A stretch of DNA of 64,000 bases from Euleptes europaea (Eukaryota; Chordata; Lepidosauria; Squamata; Sphaerodactylidae): contig NC_079315.1 in assembly GCF_029931775.1 (NCBI RefSeq), positions 113,146,274-113,210,273 of the forward strand, given 5' to 3'. The translations under genes were made by a program, and so were the position numbers. The notes beneath the pieces are model-generated. The model was not told the DNA's origin. It searched no databases and saw only the letters and a list, made by a program, of their open reading frames with translations. Shown here piece by piece: positions 21,510 through 33,429 of the stretch (the stretch's first letter is position 1; each line of letters begins with the position of its first letter).

Positions 21510-21802
21510 AAACAGATGCAGCTTACAGGGTTGCCAACTGAACAACACACACACGCCAAAGAAAGGAGTATAGAGGCAGGAGATGAGTTGGACAGCATTT
21601 CTAGTTGGTCAGGCCAAGGTGATCTTCCTTCATGGGTTTTCTTGTACTTGGGAGTCTACATGATTGATAGCAACTTCCTATTTAAAAAATAATAATCCTG
21701 ACACAAAAAACTAGCCAATTTCACTTGTGAAGGGATGTTTGGTTGTTGTTGTTCTTGTATAGAGTGCCACCTGCAGTCTGAAGCAATACCATCCAGACAG
21801 AT

Positions 21803-22106
21803 GAAGAAGAAGAGTTGGTTTTGATATGCCGACTTTCTCTACCACTTAAGGAAGAATCAAACCAGCTTACAATTACCTTACCTTCCCCTCCCCACAACAA
21901 ACACCCTGTGAGGTAGGTGGGGATGAGAAAGTGTGACTAGTCTAAAGTCACCCAGCAGGCTTCATGTGTAGGAGTGGGGAAACCAACCCGGTTCACCAGA
22001 TCAGAGTCCGCCGCTCATGTGGAGGAGTGGGGAATCAAACCTGGTTCTCCAGATCAGAGTCCACCACTCCAAACCACCCATCTTAACCACTATACCACGC
22101 TGGCTC
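21803..22106 (-). mobile_element. S1 SINE
   Basis: Reverse copy, intergenic. Confidence 0.87.
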
Positions 22107-22141
22107 ATCAGCTCATCTCCTCTTGAACCCTGCAGTTAGTG

Positions 22142-22950
22142 TAGGGTTGCAAGCACTGGGTTGGGACATTCCTGGAGATTTTGGGGGGTGGGAACCTGAA
22201 GAGAGTGGGGCTTGGGGAGGGGAGGGGACCTCAGCAGGGTATAATGCCATAGAGTCCACCTTCCAAAGTGGTCATTTTCTCCAGGGGACCTGATTGCTGT
22301 ATCCTGGAGACCAGCTGTAATTCCAGGAGCTCTCCAGCCACCACCTGGAGGTTTAATAGAAGGAAGCACCTACACTAACTAGTCACGTTGTGCAAAGGAA
22401 TAGTAACAAGCACTTGCAATATATGCAAAATAGTGATGTTATTCAAAAAGTGCAAAAACATGCAAAGTTACAATGATATGACGAACTCACACTTATATAC
22501 ATAAGTCTTCCAAAAGGAAGTCAATCTTAATAGGCACAAGCTTTACAAGGTAAGTACAAAAACTTATTTCTCTTAACATTTGTTCTTTTTGCAGGTAGAA
22601 ATGTTGAAGTGCTGTGGAGGCTGAAACGGATCGGGAGCATCCTTCCGGATGAAATCAACGCTTTCGCTGTTACACGACAGCTTCTTCAGCCAAGAGCCTC
22701 ACTCATACACTTGTCTTCATCCAGCAGAAATTTTTCACAGCTTATTGAGTCTCAGGCAGTAATATTTCACAGCTTATCCAGTCTCATTCTCCTCTGCGCC
22801 CAGTTGGCTGCTTGAGCATAGGCAACAGTTCATCATATCATTGTAACTTTGCATGTTTTTGCACTTTTTGAATAACATCACTATTTTGCATATATTGCAA
22901 GAGCTTGTTACTATTCCTTTGCACAACCACCTGGAGGTTGGCCACCCTGA
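22142..22950 (-). mobile_element. GGGTTGCC-ended element split by a palindromic element
   Basis: Reverse copy 22142-22353 continuing at 22926-22950 after the insertion. Confidence 0.75.
22354..22925. mobile_element. Large palindromic element, Penelope-like architecture
   Basis: 572 bp. A 33-bp left extension is followed by arms of about 100 bp at 22387-22487 and 22826-22925 (GTTGTGCAAAGGAATAGTAA pairs with the right end). Target duplication ACCACCTGGAGGTT at 22340-22353 and 22926-22939. The centre holds an intron-like stretch GGTAAGTA..TTCTTTTTGCAG. Confidence 0.72.
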
Positions 22951-23080
22951 ATCAGTGGCCTTATGCAAGCCGTTGTTCTCACAGACACCTTCAGCTGCCT
23001 GATTGTTGTATAGGGGTGATGATAACAATACTGACAGGGCTGTGGTAAGAATGACAGATTAAAGGTATTTTCGTACAATG

Positions 23081-23265
23081 GTACCTCATACTGAGTTAGA
23101 CCACTGGGGGCCTCTGACTCTGTATTGTCTGAAGACTGGCAACAGCAACCCCTCAGAGGTGTCTGGTAGAGAAAGGCCATTCTCAACAACTGCTGACTGG
23201 AAATGTCAAGGATTGAACCTGGGACCTCCTGCTAAGAAAGGATATGTTCTACTGCTGAGGTATGC
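23081..23265 (-). mobile_element. Divergent tRNA-type SINE
   Basis: Reverse S2-like text (TACTGAGTTAGACCACTGG; GATTGAACCTGGGACCTCC) but with many differences, so an older relative. Confidence 0.55.
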
Positions 23266-23802
23266 CTCCTCCACAAAGCGCTCCGAACACTTCCGTTTCA
23301 TGGCTCTGAACACCAAAAAGGAATCCAGGACAGTAGCAAGGTGGCGCATTTGGATGAAAACTAGTAAAACACACCCCCTTTTGTTAACGTGGGAAGGGTA
23401 ATGAATCAAAACTTTGGAAAAGAAACTAATTCCTCTGAATTCAGATCAGACCCAACTTGCCTAGATCTGCAATGCCTTTTGGTTTTGCATATAATTTCCT
23501 GTAAGCAGAGAAGTGAGGGACCGATTCTGCTGATATGCGCTTGACAGGAACTCCAACCAACTGGAACGTTTAGTCCATATTCCCACTCAACAAGTTGGTC
23601 CCTGACTGGCAATATCTGTACACCAAATTTCCCCTGATCACACTGCTTGGTAAGGGGGTCTCTATATAAACAGGTGCATTGTTTGGCTGGGCTGTTCCAG
23701 TTGTTGGGTGGAGGTGAATGAGGCAGAGGTTTTGGCCATCCAGTTCACCCCCTTTACTAAAGTGATGGAATGGGAATGTGTTTCCTGTTGGCAACCCATG
23801 GT

Positions 23803-24097
23803 AAAGGTAAAGGTCCCCTGTGCAAGCACTGGGTCATTCCTGACCCATGGGGTGACATCTCATCCCGACGTTTCCAAGGCAGACTTTGTTTGCGGGGTGG
23901 TTTGCCAGTGCCTTCCCCAGTCATCTTCCCTTTATTGCCAGCAAGCTGGGTACTCATTTTACCGACCTCGGAAGGATGGAAGGCTGAGTTGACCTTGAGC
24001 CGGCTACCTGAAACTGACTTCCATCGGGATCGAACTCAGGTCGTGAGCAGAGCTTGGACATCAGTACTGCAGCTTACCACTCTGCGCCACGGGGCTC
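23803..24097 (+). mobile_element. S3 SINE
   Basis: Near full-length forward copy from GGTAAAGGTAAAGGTCCCCT to CTCTGCGCCACGGGGCT. Confidence 0.88.
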
Positions 24098-24264
24098 AAC
24101 AACCCATGTTAACATCAACCAAATATCATAACCGCTCTAATTGCATGCTGTAACAATATCAAAGTATCTGAACAAATCTTTTCCCAGACAAAATAAGCTG
24201 AACCAGAATCCAAATAAAATGTCTGCGAAGATCTGGGAGACCCAGGTTCAAATCCCACTCTTCT

Positions 24265-24590
24265 TTACTCAACATGTCATTAAACTGTGGAATTCACTGC
24301 CACTGGAGGTAGTGAGGGCTGCAAGCACAAATTACTTTAAACGGGGTTCGACAGATTCATGGAGGAGAGGTCCATCAATGGCTACTAGCCATGGTGACTC
24401 AAGGAAACCTCTATAGTCAGAGGCAGATGTCATTGAATCCCAGTGCCTGGAGGGCGTCAGGGAAGGCCTTGGCCTCTATGTCCTATTTGTTGGCTTTCCA
24501 GGGCAACTGGCTGACCACTGTGTGAAACAGGATGCGGGACTAGGTGGACCATTGGTCTGACCCAGAAGGGCTGTTCTTACATCTGGAGAG
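24265..24590 (+). mobile_element. CR1-like LINE 3' end
   Basis: CATTAAACTGTGGAATTCAC, then GGAGGAGAGGTCCATCAATG and GGACCATTGGTCTGACCCAG. Confidence 0.75.
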
Positions 24591-24618
24591 GTGGCATGCA
24601 CATTTTCTAAATAAATAA

Positions 24619-24915
24619 AGAAGAAGAGTTGGTTTTTACATGCCGACTTTCTCTTCCACTTAAGGAAGAATCAAACTGGCTCACGATCACCTTCCCTTCC
24701 CCTCCCTACAACAGACACCCTGTGAGGTAGGTGGGGCTGCGAGAGCTCTAAGAGAGCTGTGACTAGCCCAAGGTCACCCAGCTGGCTTCATGTGGAGGAG
24801 TGGGGAAACAAACCCGGTTCACCAGATTAACGTCTGCTGCTTGTGTGGAGGAGTGGGGAATCAAACCCTGCTCTCCAGATTAAAGTCTACCGCTCTTAAC
24901 CGCTACTCCGCACTG
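24619..24915 (-). mobile_element. S1 SINE
   Basis: Reverse copy with eroded head (CGCTACTCCGCACTG). Confidence 0.82.
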
Positions 24916-25674
24916 TCCTCTGGGATTCTTTCTAGATAGCTGTTTCTTTCATAAAATGAGGGCACCACAAGACCTGATGATATACTGCCGTTGTCGTGCC
25001 ACCAAAATAACACGGCACCTGGGCCTGTTTTCTCAACATCTCTGACTCCCTCATCATCTCTGACTCCCTCAACATCCCACGAGGCCCGTGGGACCATCTG
25101 CTCCTACCCCTGCACCACTGTAGCAACCGGAACCTCCCCAGAATCAGGTGATGTGCATCCATCAGTCACCCCAGTAGCAGCTGTCAGGCTCTTCTCCCAC
25201 GATGCCACCCACCCGAAATAGATCCACACCCTAAATGTCTGCCAGGTTCCCCTTAGAAGGAACATGCCATAACAAAGGCTCCTATTTTCATTTCTGTTAT
25301 CTCAAGTTCCCATCTCGTGAGCACAGTTTATCCTCCAACAAACTTCTCCCTGCGCTTATACCCGTCTACCTAGTTAGCCTTCAAGTTGCTACAGGACACT
25401 TTCATTCTTTTCATGAAAGCGGTTCCCACAGGCCCTGCGGTGCCCGTTGGCAACCTTCCTTCTTTTACCCTCGCACAGAGGACAGAATGACACATTAGGG
25501 GGAATTCCAAGGCTCCGGTTTGTAGGGAAAGAGTGGCGTGGCTGAGAAGGGGCTTCTTCTCCGTGTCCCCATCTGAAAATGCCGCATCCTAGCTACTTTT
25601 GACCGCGCTGGGAAAAATACACCTTTCATCTCATGGTTCCAAAAGCTGATTTGGCTGTCTGATTTTTCAGCCAG
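24916..25674. other. Intergenic spacer
   Basis: Has a CATC/TCATC serine-threonine-rich open stretch at 24991-25221 without a recognised domain. No gene call made. Confidence 0.4.
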
Positions 25675-25850
25675 AGGGAAAAGCTGGTCTTTCGCCTTTC
25701 AAATTCACCTGGAGAAAATGGCTGATTTGGAAGGAGGACTCTATAGCATTATACACCATTGAAGTCCCTCCCCTCCCCAAACCCCGCCCTCCTCAGGCTC
25801 CACCCCCCAAAATCTCAAGGTATTTCCCAATCTGGAGCCGGCAACCCTAT
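25675..25850 (+). mobile_element. GGGTTGCC-ended element, 5'-truncated
   Basis: From CACCTGGAGAAAATGGCTG to GCCGGCAACCCTATG. Confidence 0.75.
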
Positions 25851-25901
25851 GAACAGATGTACATATGTACATGCAGGACCTACCATGAGTTCACTGTAAC
25901 G

Positions 25902-26187
25902 CAGTGGTTCCCAACCTTTTTTTGACCAGGGACCACTAGGACTTTTTTGCTCGGTGCAGGGACCCCAAGGTTCAAAATAAAAATTCAGAGAATTTGAAAA
26001 TAAACTTTAATCATAACTGTTAGTTAAACATTAAACTTAGAATAATATTTGAATATATATATTTTATAATAGAGAACTTTTAATTGAAAATATTTATTTA
26101 TTATGGGTTTATAACTTTGTTTCGCGGACCTTAATTTAGTTCTCGCGGACCCCTGGGGGTCCACGGACCCCTGGTTGGGAACCAGTG
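25902..26187. mobile_element. hAT-type non-autonomous DNA transposon
   Basis: Same family as 15960-16244 in the opposite orientation, with exact 8-bp duplication CTGTAACG (25894-25901, 26188-26195). Confidence 0.94.
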
Positions 26188-26382
26188 CTGTAACGTGAAA
26201 AGGGCTTTCCTGAAGTGGTGCAGAGCACCTGTTTCTCCCCAAAGCATTTTGAAAAGATGCAAACGTAATTGACGAGGGGAATGACAGATTTAGCTTGCCC
26301 ATAGAAGATGACTATTTCACAGCGCAATCCTAAACAGGGTTACACTCTTCTAATCCCATTGACTTCAATGGATTGGGAAGTA

Positions 26383-26600
26383 GGGTGGCCAACCCCAAGG
26401 TGGCACCTGGCGATCTCCCGCTATTACAGTTGATCTCCAGATGGCCAAGATCAGTTCCCCTGGAGAAACTGGCTGCTTTGGAGGGTGGACTCTATGGCAT
26501 TATACCCCACTGAAGTCTCTCCTCTTCCCCAAACCCCGCCCTCCTCAGGCTCCACCCCCAAAATCTCCAGGAATCTCTCAACCCAGAGCTGGCAACCCGC
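26383..26600 (+). mobile_element. GGGTTGCC-ended element
   Basis: GTAGGGTGGCCAACCCC to GAGCTGGCAACCCGC. Confidence 0.8.
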
Positions 26601-27000
26601 ACATAGGTAGCATGCCATAAAGCAGGTTAGGGTGAAATCTTTCTTCATAACATGCTTTTGTGTGTAGGAAGTTAATTTATGTGGAGAAGCTTTTGATTGT
26701 GTGGTTTCATATTTGGGAGTATTTGAATTTAGCAGGGCTTTTTTTTTTTCCTGAGTAAACTCACCAAGAGTCAGATAGTGCCAGGAAAACCAGGTAAACC
26801 CCAGGAAGAAGACTTCCGGCTGTGGTGAAGAAAAGACGTGCTTCAAACAAAGATGCTCAGCTGTGCCAAGGTCACAGGCAGAAGAATGGACATACAGCCA
26901 GGGTTTGGTCTTCTGCTAATCCCAGACCATTCTTGCTTTAGCCAAAAACAGACAAAAGAATAAATGAGTATGCTCAAATGTTCTTCAGCCATTTACACAG

Positions 27001-27670
27001 GACTGTTTCCCCATGATCACTCCCACCGAGTGCTCCGGTGCTCCATTTTGATGATGTGTGTCTTTTCCGACCGTCAGAGATCTCCTTGCTCTCCCCACAT
27101 GTTTCTGCACATTTGGCCCGCGTTTTCCGGATTCTCACTAAGGCCATTTATGCAGGGTCAATTTTGAAGCTTGCTCAAAGCTCTTTTTTTAAATGCAACC
27201 TTTGAAATGACTATTTGTGGTCCCACACAAAAGGAGAAACTTCACCCCCGCACTCGCCTGCTCCTTTGTTCCTTCCATTAGCCAACCGCTGTTAGCATAG
27301 CTAACATGCAGCTGTTGTTTTGCATGGTTCCTTGAGGGGATTCTTCGAGGCGGGGGCGGAGCAAACACAAAAGGTTGTGTTAAAGGGGCTCTTAGTAATG
27401 CGAAGCAGGTATGCGCCGGCTTCGCAGTCACTTCCTAAACGACAGTTCACCATGAAAAACTAAAAAAATATATGCGGGCCAATTCAGCCTGGAATGTGCT
27501 GCTAATTACCAAGCATAAATGGCCTAAAACAGCATCCGGAAAACACGGGAGAAATGCGCGGAAATGTGCGGGGAGAGCGAGGTGACCTCTGATGGTCGGA
27601 AAAGTCACGCTTCATCAAAATGGAGCACCGGAGCAGTCGGTGGGGCAGGGGACCACAGGGAAACAGCCCT
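27001..27670. mobile_element. Palindromic element carrying a nested insertion
   Basis: Arms of about 137 bp (left from GGACTGTTTCCCC, right to GGGAAACAGCC) mirror each other. A separate inverted-repeat element sits in the loop. Confidence 0.8.
27142..27524. mobile_element. Inverted-repeat DNA element with 3-bp duplication
   Basis: 383 bp, ends GGCCATTTATGC and GCATAAATGGCC, flanked by TAA on both sides. A related copy is at 31299-31669. The 3-bp duplication suggests a PIF/Harbinger-like origin (inference). Confidence 0.82.
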
Positions 27671-27892
27671 GCACAAATGGCCTTTGATAGCTACTCTGGT
27701 TTCCTAGAGCTTTGTCAAAGAGATCACTACTGAAATTAATTGCACAATATGAAGAGTAGGGGGGCGTTTCTAGCAAAGAAGCTCTTGTTTGTGTGACAGA
27801 GGTTCAAATTAAATTAAAGAAGAATCTGATCTCCTAACCTGTGATCAAAAATCGAGAGCCTGTTTGTGACACACACACTCACACACACCGTT

Positions 27893-27970
27893 CGTGGGCC
27901 TGCTTAGCTCCTGAGATCTGATGAGATCGGGCTAGCCGGGGCTATCCAAGTCAGGGCAAGGTTACTTACT
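27893..27970 (-). mobile_element. S4 SINE, 5S part only
   Basis: CTGCTTAGCTCCTGAGATCT and GAGATCGGGCTAGCC in reverse. Confidence 0.7.
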
Positions 27971-28071
27971 AATGGAAACGTTTTCAGGCTCTCGGAGTGT
28001 GTAGTGGCTTAATTACTAAACTTTTTTTGTTGAAGCACGTATAGCGCTATAAATTAACCAGAACGGTTTTT

Positions 28072-28287
28072 TGTGTGTGCCGTCAAGTCACAGCTGACTT
28101 ACGACAATCCCTGATGGGGGTTTCAAGGCAAGAGACGTTCAGAGGTGGTTCGCCACTGCCTGCCTCCCTATCACTACCCTGAAATTCCTTGGAGGTCTCT
28201 CATCCAAATACTTGCCAGGGTCGACCCTGCTTAGCTTCTGAGATCTGACGAGGTCAGGCTAGCCTGGGCTAACCAGCATCTACAGCG
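28072..28287 (-). mobile_element. S4 SINE
   Basis: Tail GTGTGCCGTCAAGTCACAGC followed by the 5S-like CCTGCTTAGCTTCTGAGATC. Confidence 0.85.
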
Positions 28288-28297
28288 GTATAAACTA

Positions 28298-28587
28298 GAA
28301 GAAAAAGAAGAAGAGTTGGTTTTTATATGCTGACTTTCTCTAACACTTAGGCAGAATCAAACGGACTTATAATCACCTTCCCTTCCCCTCCCCACAACAG
28401 ACACCTTGTGAGGTAGGTGGGGCTGAGAGAGTGTGACTAACCCAAGGTCACTCAGCTGGCTTCATGTGTAAGAGCGGGGAAACAAATCCAGTTCACCAGA
28501 TTAGCCTCCGCCGCTCATGTGGAGGAGGGGGGAATAAAATCTGGTTCTCCAGATCAAAATCCACTGCTCCAAACCACCGCTGGCTCT
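28298..28587 (-). mobile_element. S1 SINE
   Basis: Reverse copy directly after the S4. Confidence 0.85.
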
Positions 28588-29392
28588 AACTTCTTTATAC
28601 AAACCAGAGCCATCATTCCATTCTGCATGTTGAATACTTCTGCATTTCTGAAAAGCTTATAATACCCTTTCACCTACAAAAATAGGTCCGGCAACAGGGA
28701 TCACCTTTCCTTCCTTAATTTTCCCCACAAGAATATGGACTGTGGGAACGGCCCGACGTTCCCAGCTTTCCAAAGGACCTCTAGCTCCGCGGGTTGTTGT
28801 GGAAGAGCTGTGCTTAAGAGCATCATCTCTTTGGAAGGCCCTTCGGGGATGCTCGGATTACTTTGGGTGGGGCTTTGCTTCATTTTGCTATATCTCCCCC
28901 ACACACACACACACACACTCAGGTCTCCATGAGATTGTAAATTGGTAGGGTGTGAAAAATGGCAGGGGGTAAGGAAGATAACAAGAAATCGGATCGGTTA
29001 ATGTTCCAAAGGGGACAGAGGGTAAAATACAGGAAGGTTATGGGCGATGAGGGGAAAACGGCCGTGCGGATTACATGTTTGCAGGCCCTGCATTGTAAGA
29101 GCAGTGCACGTCTGACATCTTTTTCCTGTGGCTTTGTTCCAATAACTGCAACCTAAAAAGAATTTGAATGATTCAAAAAATTCTAATATCAAATGATACC
29201 TTAATTGGTTGATTACTTGAACTTACCTGTTGAATCAGGATCCTTGGCATCCTCTTGATAAGTCATACTTATTGGATTGTTATTGTAAATTTTGTATCTG
29301 TTTGTACTCCCTTTGTATATGCTGTATATATTTATTCACTTTGCACTTTATAAAATTCACTTATTTGCTTTATAGTGTTATAGTGCTGTTTT
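28588..29392. other. Intergenic spacer with a short CA repeat
   Basis: CACACACA run at 28901-28918; AT-rich around 29180-29390. No gene seen. Confidence 0.45.
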
Positions 29393-29583
29393 GGGTTGCT
29401 CCAATCTCCAGGTGAGGCCTGGAGATCTCCCAGAATTCCACCTGATCTCCAGAGATCAGTTTTCTTGGAGGAAATGGCTGCTTTGGAGGGGAGGCTCTAT
29501 GGCATTATACTCCACTGAGGTCCCTTCTCCAGGCTCTATTCCCAAATCTCCAGGAATTTCCCCACCCAGGGCTGGCAACTCTG
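29393..29583 (+). mobile_element. GGGTTGCC-ended element
   Basis: GGGTTGCTCCAATCTCC to GGCTGGCAACTCTGC. Confidence 0.75.
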
Positions 29584-30625
29584 CTTGAGAGGATTGTTTG
29601 GTTGGATTTGGTTGGGGGAGGATGAAGCTACTGTGTGGTTAAACACTGGGTGTTTCTGCTTGGGATATGAAATCTTGTTTTTTGCTGAGTAGTGTAAGGC
29701 TGCAGCTCCTGTGTACAATTATTTAGGAAATCAGTCAGATTTACTTCTGAGTAAACGCGCATAGGATCTGGTTGCATTTTTTTTTTAAAAAAAGAGATTG
29801 TTTCCTTTGAACATTAAGCCATGATCAAATTGTTGTACGGTTTGGGGTTTTTAAAAAGAAAATACAGTATCTTACCCTGAATATCCAAAATAGAGTAAGG
29901 GCAAAAATAAAAATTTGTAATATCCAAATATGCAGAGTCCCCCTCCCCACTTTTGACTTGGTTTGCCCTTCCTCTTTCAAACCTGGAGGGGAAGGAGAAT
30001 GAAAGACTTTTTGATAAAAACAAAAAAAGGGACAAGTATAAGACACATCAGGATTTAATCAGACTTCGGTTGCCAGGGTTCCCTGTTCAGACCCTCTCCC
30101 CATTTGGGTTTGAGAGAGGTGGAGTGGGGCTTGTGAATGAATGGAGTGTTGGGGGAAGGGCTGCCTTTGACCGCGAATAACCTCACAGTGTACATAAAGT
30201 TGGGGGTCTCAGAAAGGGCAGCAAAGATGCACAGAGGAGTTGAGCCAAGGAATGCATGAAAAGAAGCTGTGAAAAAATGCACCAGAAGCAGAAATTCAAC
30301 TGGTGCTGTCATCCCCCCCCCGGTATATAGTCACAGGGAACACCTTGCCTGTTGAATTCCTGCCTGTTAAAGACAGCATCACCAAGAGATAATGGTAGCA
30401 ACCCTAATTTACTGCCAGTGAATGTTTGTGGAGAATGCATAGTTACTCTGTCACAGTATCCAAAGAAAGCCGGTATTTCACTGATGAATTGGCTTGGGGC
30501 AATATGGTTTGTCCTATTTGTTGGGTTTTTAAACGGTCTGCCACACTGTGCCACCATATTGTGGGCTATAAACCACATTAACTAATGATGCATGGACACT
30601 ATAACCCTGTACTCATGTTACCATG
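29584..30625. other. Intergenic spacer
   Basis: No repeat family or coding region recognised. Confidence 0.4.
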
Positions 30626-30626
30626 A

Positions 30627-30780
30627 GCCAGCATGGTGTAGTGGTTAAGAATGGTGTAAGCTGCCATAGAATCCACCTTCCAAAGCGGCCATTTTCTCCA
30701 GGTGAACTGATCTCTATTGGCTGGAGATCAGTTGTAATAGCAGGAGATCTCCAGCCACAACCTGGAGGATGGCAACCCAG
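30627..30780 (-). mobile_element. S1 head fragment and GGGTTGCC-ended element, partial
   Basis: AGCCAGCATGGTGTAGTGG then a reverse partial element ending GATGGCAACCCA. Confidence 0.65.
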
Positions 30781-30785
30781 AATTT

Positions 30786-30998
30786 AGGGTTGCCAATCTC
30801 CAGCTGGTGGCTGGAGATCTCCTGGCATTACAACTGATCTCCAGGCGACAGAGATCAGTTCACCTGGAGAAAAGGGCCACTTTGGAAGGTGGACTGTATT
30901 GCATTATACCCACCCTCCTCCCCAAACTCCAGCCTCCTCAGGCTCCCCCACCCCCAAAATACTTCCAGGTATTTCCCAACCTGGAGCAGGCGACCCTA
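30786..30998 (+). mobile_element. GGGTTGCC-ended element
   Basis: TAGGGTTGCCAATCTCC to GGCGACCCTA. Confidence 0.85.
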
Positions 30999-31298
30999 CC
31001 CCAGATTAATTTAAGGTACAGAATCTGCAGCCCCAGATGACAGCTTCCAATCGTAACTGGACATTTTTCATCAGATATCTCTGCTGTGGCTACACAAACA
31101 GGAATTGAGATCAGAGCATTTCAAGTGGGTCTTTTGGGCAACAATGAAATCCTTCGGCGCCTGCCTGCATGGTTCTTATCGCATCTCTGCAAGGCCGACG
31201 CTCTCCACCCTTTGCACAAACCAAATCCTTGCCTTCTTGGAGAACACAAAGTTAACTCTCATTTTTTGTGGCCTTGAAGCTGAGGAGGAGAAGGTTAT

Positions 31299-31669
31299 GG
31301 CCATTTATGCAGGGTTGATTTTGATGCTCGCTCAAAGCTGCTTTTTAAAATCCGACCTTTAAAATGCCTATTCACGGTCCTGATGCAAGAGGAGAAAGTC
31401 AAACAAATTCCACCCTCCCACTCGCCTGCTCCTTCGTTCCTTCGTTTGCATAGCCATTAGCAATAGTCGTTTTCATAGCTAAACCAAGGCTGGGATTCTG
31501 CATGCTTCCTTCAGTGGATGCTTCGATGCGGGGGCGGAGCAAATACAAAAGGTCGCTTTAAAGGGGCTATTAAGAAATCTGGAATGATGGTTCAGCGTGA
31601 ATAAATTAAAAGAAATATGTGGGGCACTTCAGCCTGGAACACACTGCTAATTACCAAGCATAAACGGCC
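31299..31669. mobile_element. Inverted-repeat DNA element with 3-bp duplication (second copy)
   Basis: 371 bp, ends GGCCATTTATGC and GCATAAACGGCC, flanked by TAT on both sides. Confidence 0.85.
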
Positions 31670-32288
31670 TATGTGAACCTGGCTTCAGGCAGCTTCTCAG
31701 AATCCTCTGACTTGGCCATCCTCCTAGAAAGGGATGCTATTGTATTTTTATTACACTTGTTTTTAATGGTTCTAGTGTTTTTAAACTAGATTTGGATGGG
31801 CTGTGGGGAGGGTTTTTAACTGCTGCAATTGACTTCAATGTATGCCTTTTGTCATTTTGTTTTACTGCCTTAGTTTGACTTAAATGTCATTGTTATTTGA
31901 TGTTCCCTTAGTTCCTTTCCTAAGCTGCCCTGAGTGCTCTTTGGCAGGTGGCTGAGATATAAATCTAAGCAATAAATGATGCAGACAACATATATGTTTT
32001 CCCCCCAATGGAGGAAAAAGCAGCACTAGGGACTAATCTGAGATCCAGAATATGGAACAGGGGGAAATATGGCCCCCTTCGCTTGTGTTGTGGATCCAAT
32101 CCAAACCAGGGCTTCCTGCATGGCTCCCCCAACCCTGTCCTCCCTGGCTACAGATTGAAGGCAAAGAAATCAGCATCCGTAGAGGTCGAACCTGGATTTG
32201 AGCTGTCACCTGCAAACTGATGCCTGGTTTTACAAACCAACCATAGCTATAATAAACTATGGGGTTGGGTGCTATGTCTGAAGTAGGT
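31670..32288. other. Intergenic spacer
   Basis: 31680-31985 resembles an eroded LINE 3' UTR (GCTGCCCTGAGTGCTCTTTG, TAAATCTAAGCAATAAATGA). No gene seen. Confidence 0.45.
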
Positions 32289-32497
32289 AGGGTTGCCAGG
32301 TCCCTATTCACCACCGGTGGGAGGTTTTTAGGGCGGAGCCTGAGAACGGTGGGGCTTGGGGAGGGAAGGGACTTCAGTGCCATAGAGTCCAATTGCCAAA
32401 GCGGCCATTTTCTCCAGGGGAACTGATCTCTATCGGCTGGAGATCAGTTGTAATAGCAGGAGATCTCTAGCCCCTACCTGGAGGTTGGCAACCCTAG
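32289..32497 (-). mobile_element. GGGTTGCC-ended element
   Basis: TAGGGTTGCCAGGTCCC to TTGGCAACCCTAG. Confidence 0.87.
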
Positions 32498-32507
32498 AAG
32501 AAGGCCC

Positions 32508-32914
32508 AAAGAAGAAGAAGAGGAGGAGGAGTTTTTTATACCCCGTTTTCTCTACCTGCTGGGGGTAGACGACTGGGGAACGCAATGGCAAACCACCCTG
32601 GAAGAAGAAGAGTTGGTTTTTATATGCCGACTTTCTCTGCCAGACTGCCACTTAAGGGAGAATCAAACTGGCTTACAATCACCTTCCCTCCCCCTCCCCA
32701 CAACAGACACCCTGTGAGGTCGGTGGGGCTGAGAGAGCTGTGACTAGCCCAAGGTCACCCAGCTGGCTTCGTATGTAGGAATGGGGAAACCAACCCGGTT
32801 CACTAGATTAGCCTCCGCCGCTCATGTGGAAGAGTGGGGAATCAAACCCGGTTCTCCAGATCAGAGTCCACCACTCCAAACCACTGTTCTTAACCACTAC
32901 ACCACACTGGCTCA
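32508..32914 (-). mobile_element. S1 SINE plus S1/S3 fragments
   Basis: A short S1 tail and an S3 scrap (32555-32598) precede a good reverse S1 at 32601-32914. Confidence 0.8.
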
Positions 32915-32954
32915 TGTAAGCATCATCTGACTAGTGAACATCAGGATGTGATGA

Positions 32955-33203
32955 CCATAATGACCCAGCGCTTGCACAGGGCACTACTACCTTTACCCTT
33001 TTTAAGGAGTCTCAGAGCGGCTTACAATCGCCTTCCCTTCCTCTCCCCACAACAGACACCTTGTGAGGTAGGTGGGGCTGAGAGAGTTCGGAGAGGACTG
33101 TGACTGGCCCAAGGTCACCCAGCAGGCTTCGTATGTAGGAGTGGGGCAACCAATCCAGTTCACCAGATTAGAGTCTGCTGCTCTTAACCACTACACCACG
33201 CCG
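32955..33203 (-). mobile_element. S3 end fragment and S1 SINE
   Basis: GACCCAGCGCTTGCACAGGG (S3) joined to a reverse S1 lacking its tail. Confidence 0.75.
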
Positions 33204-33429
33204 AACTGGCAGTACAAACCAGGAGAGTCAGGCAGACACATTTAAGGTCTAAGAAGCAATGAATCTTGCACAAGCGAATTAAGCAAGAAGCTTTTATCTG
33301 TGCGGTAGAGGCATCAACTCCAAAGCTTGGCTGAAGCCTAAATATTGTGTGAGCTTGTGAAGGAGACTAGAGCCCTCTTCTGGTATCATCAGGAAACAAA
33401 CGGCTCGCCTTCAGCAACACCAGTGGTGG

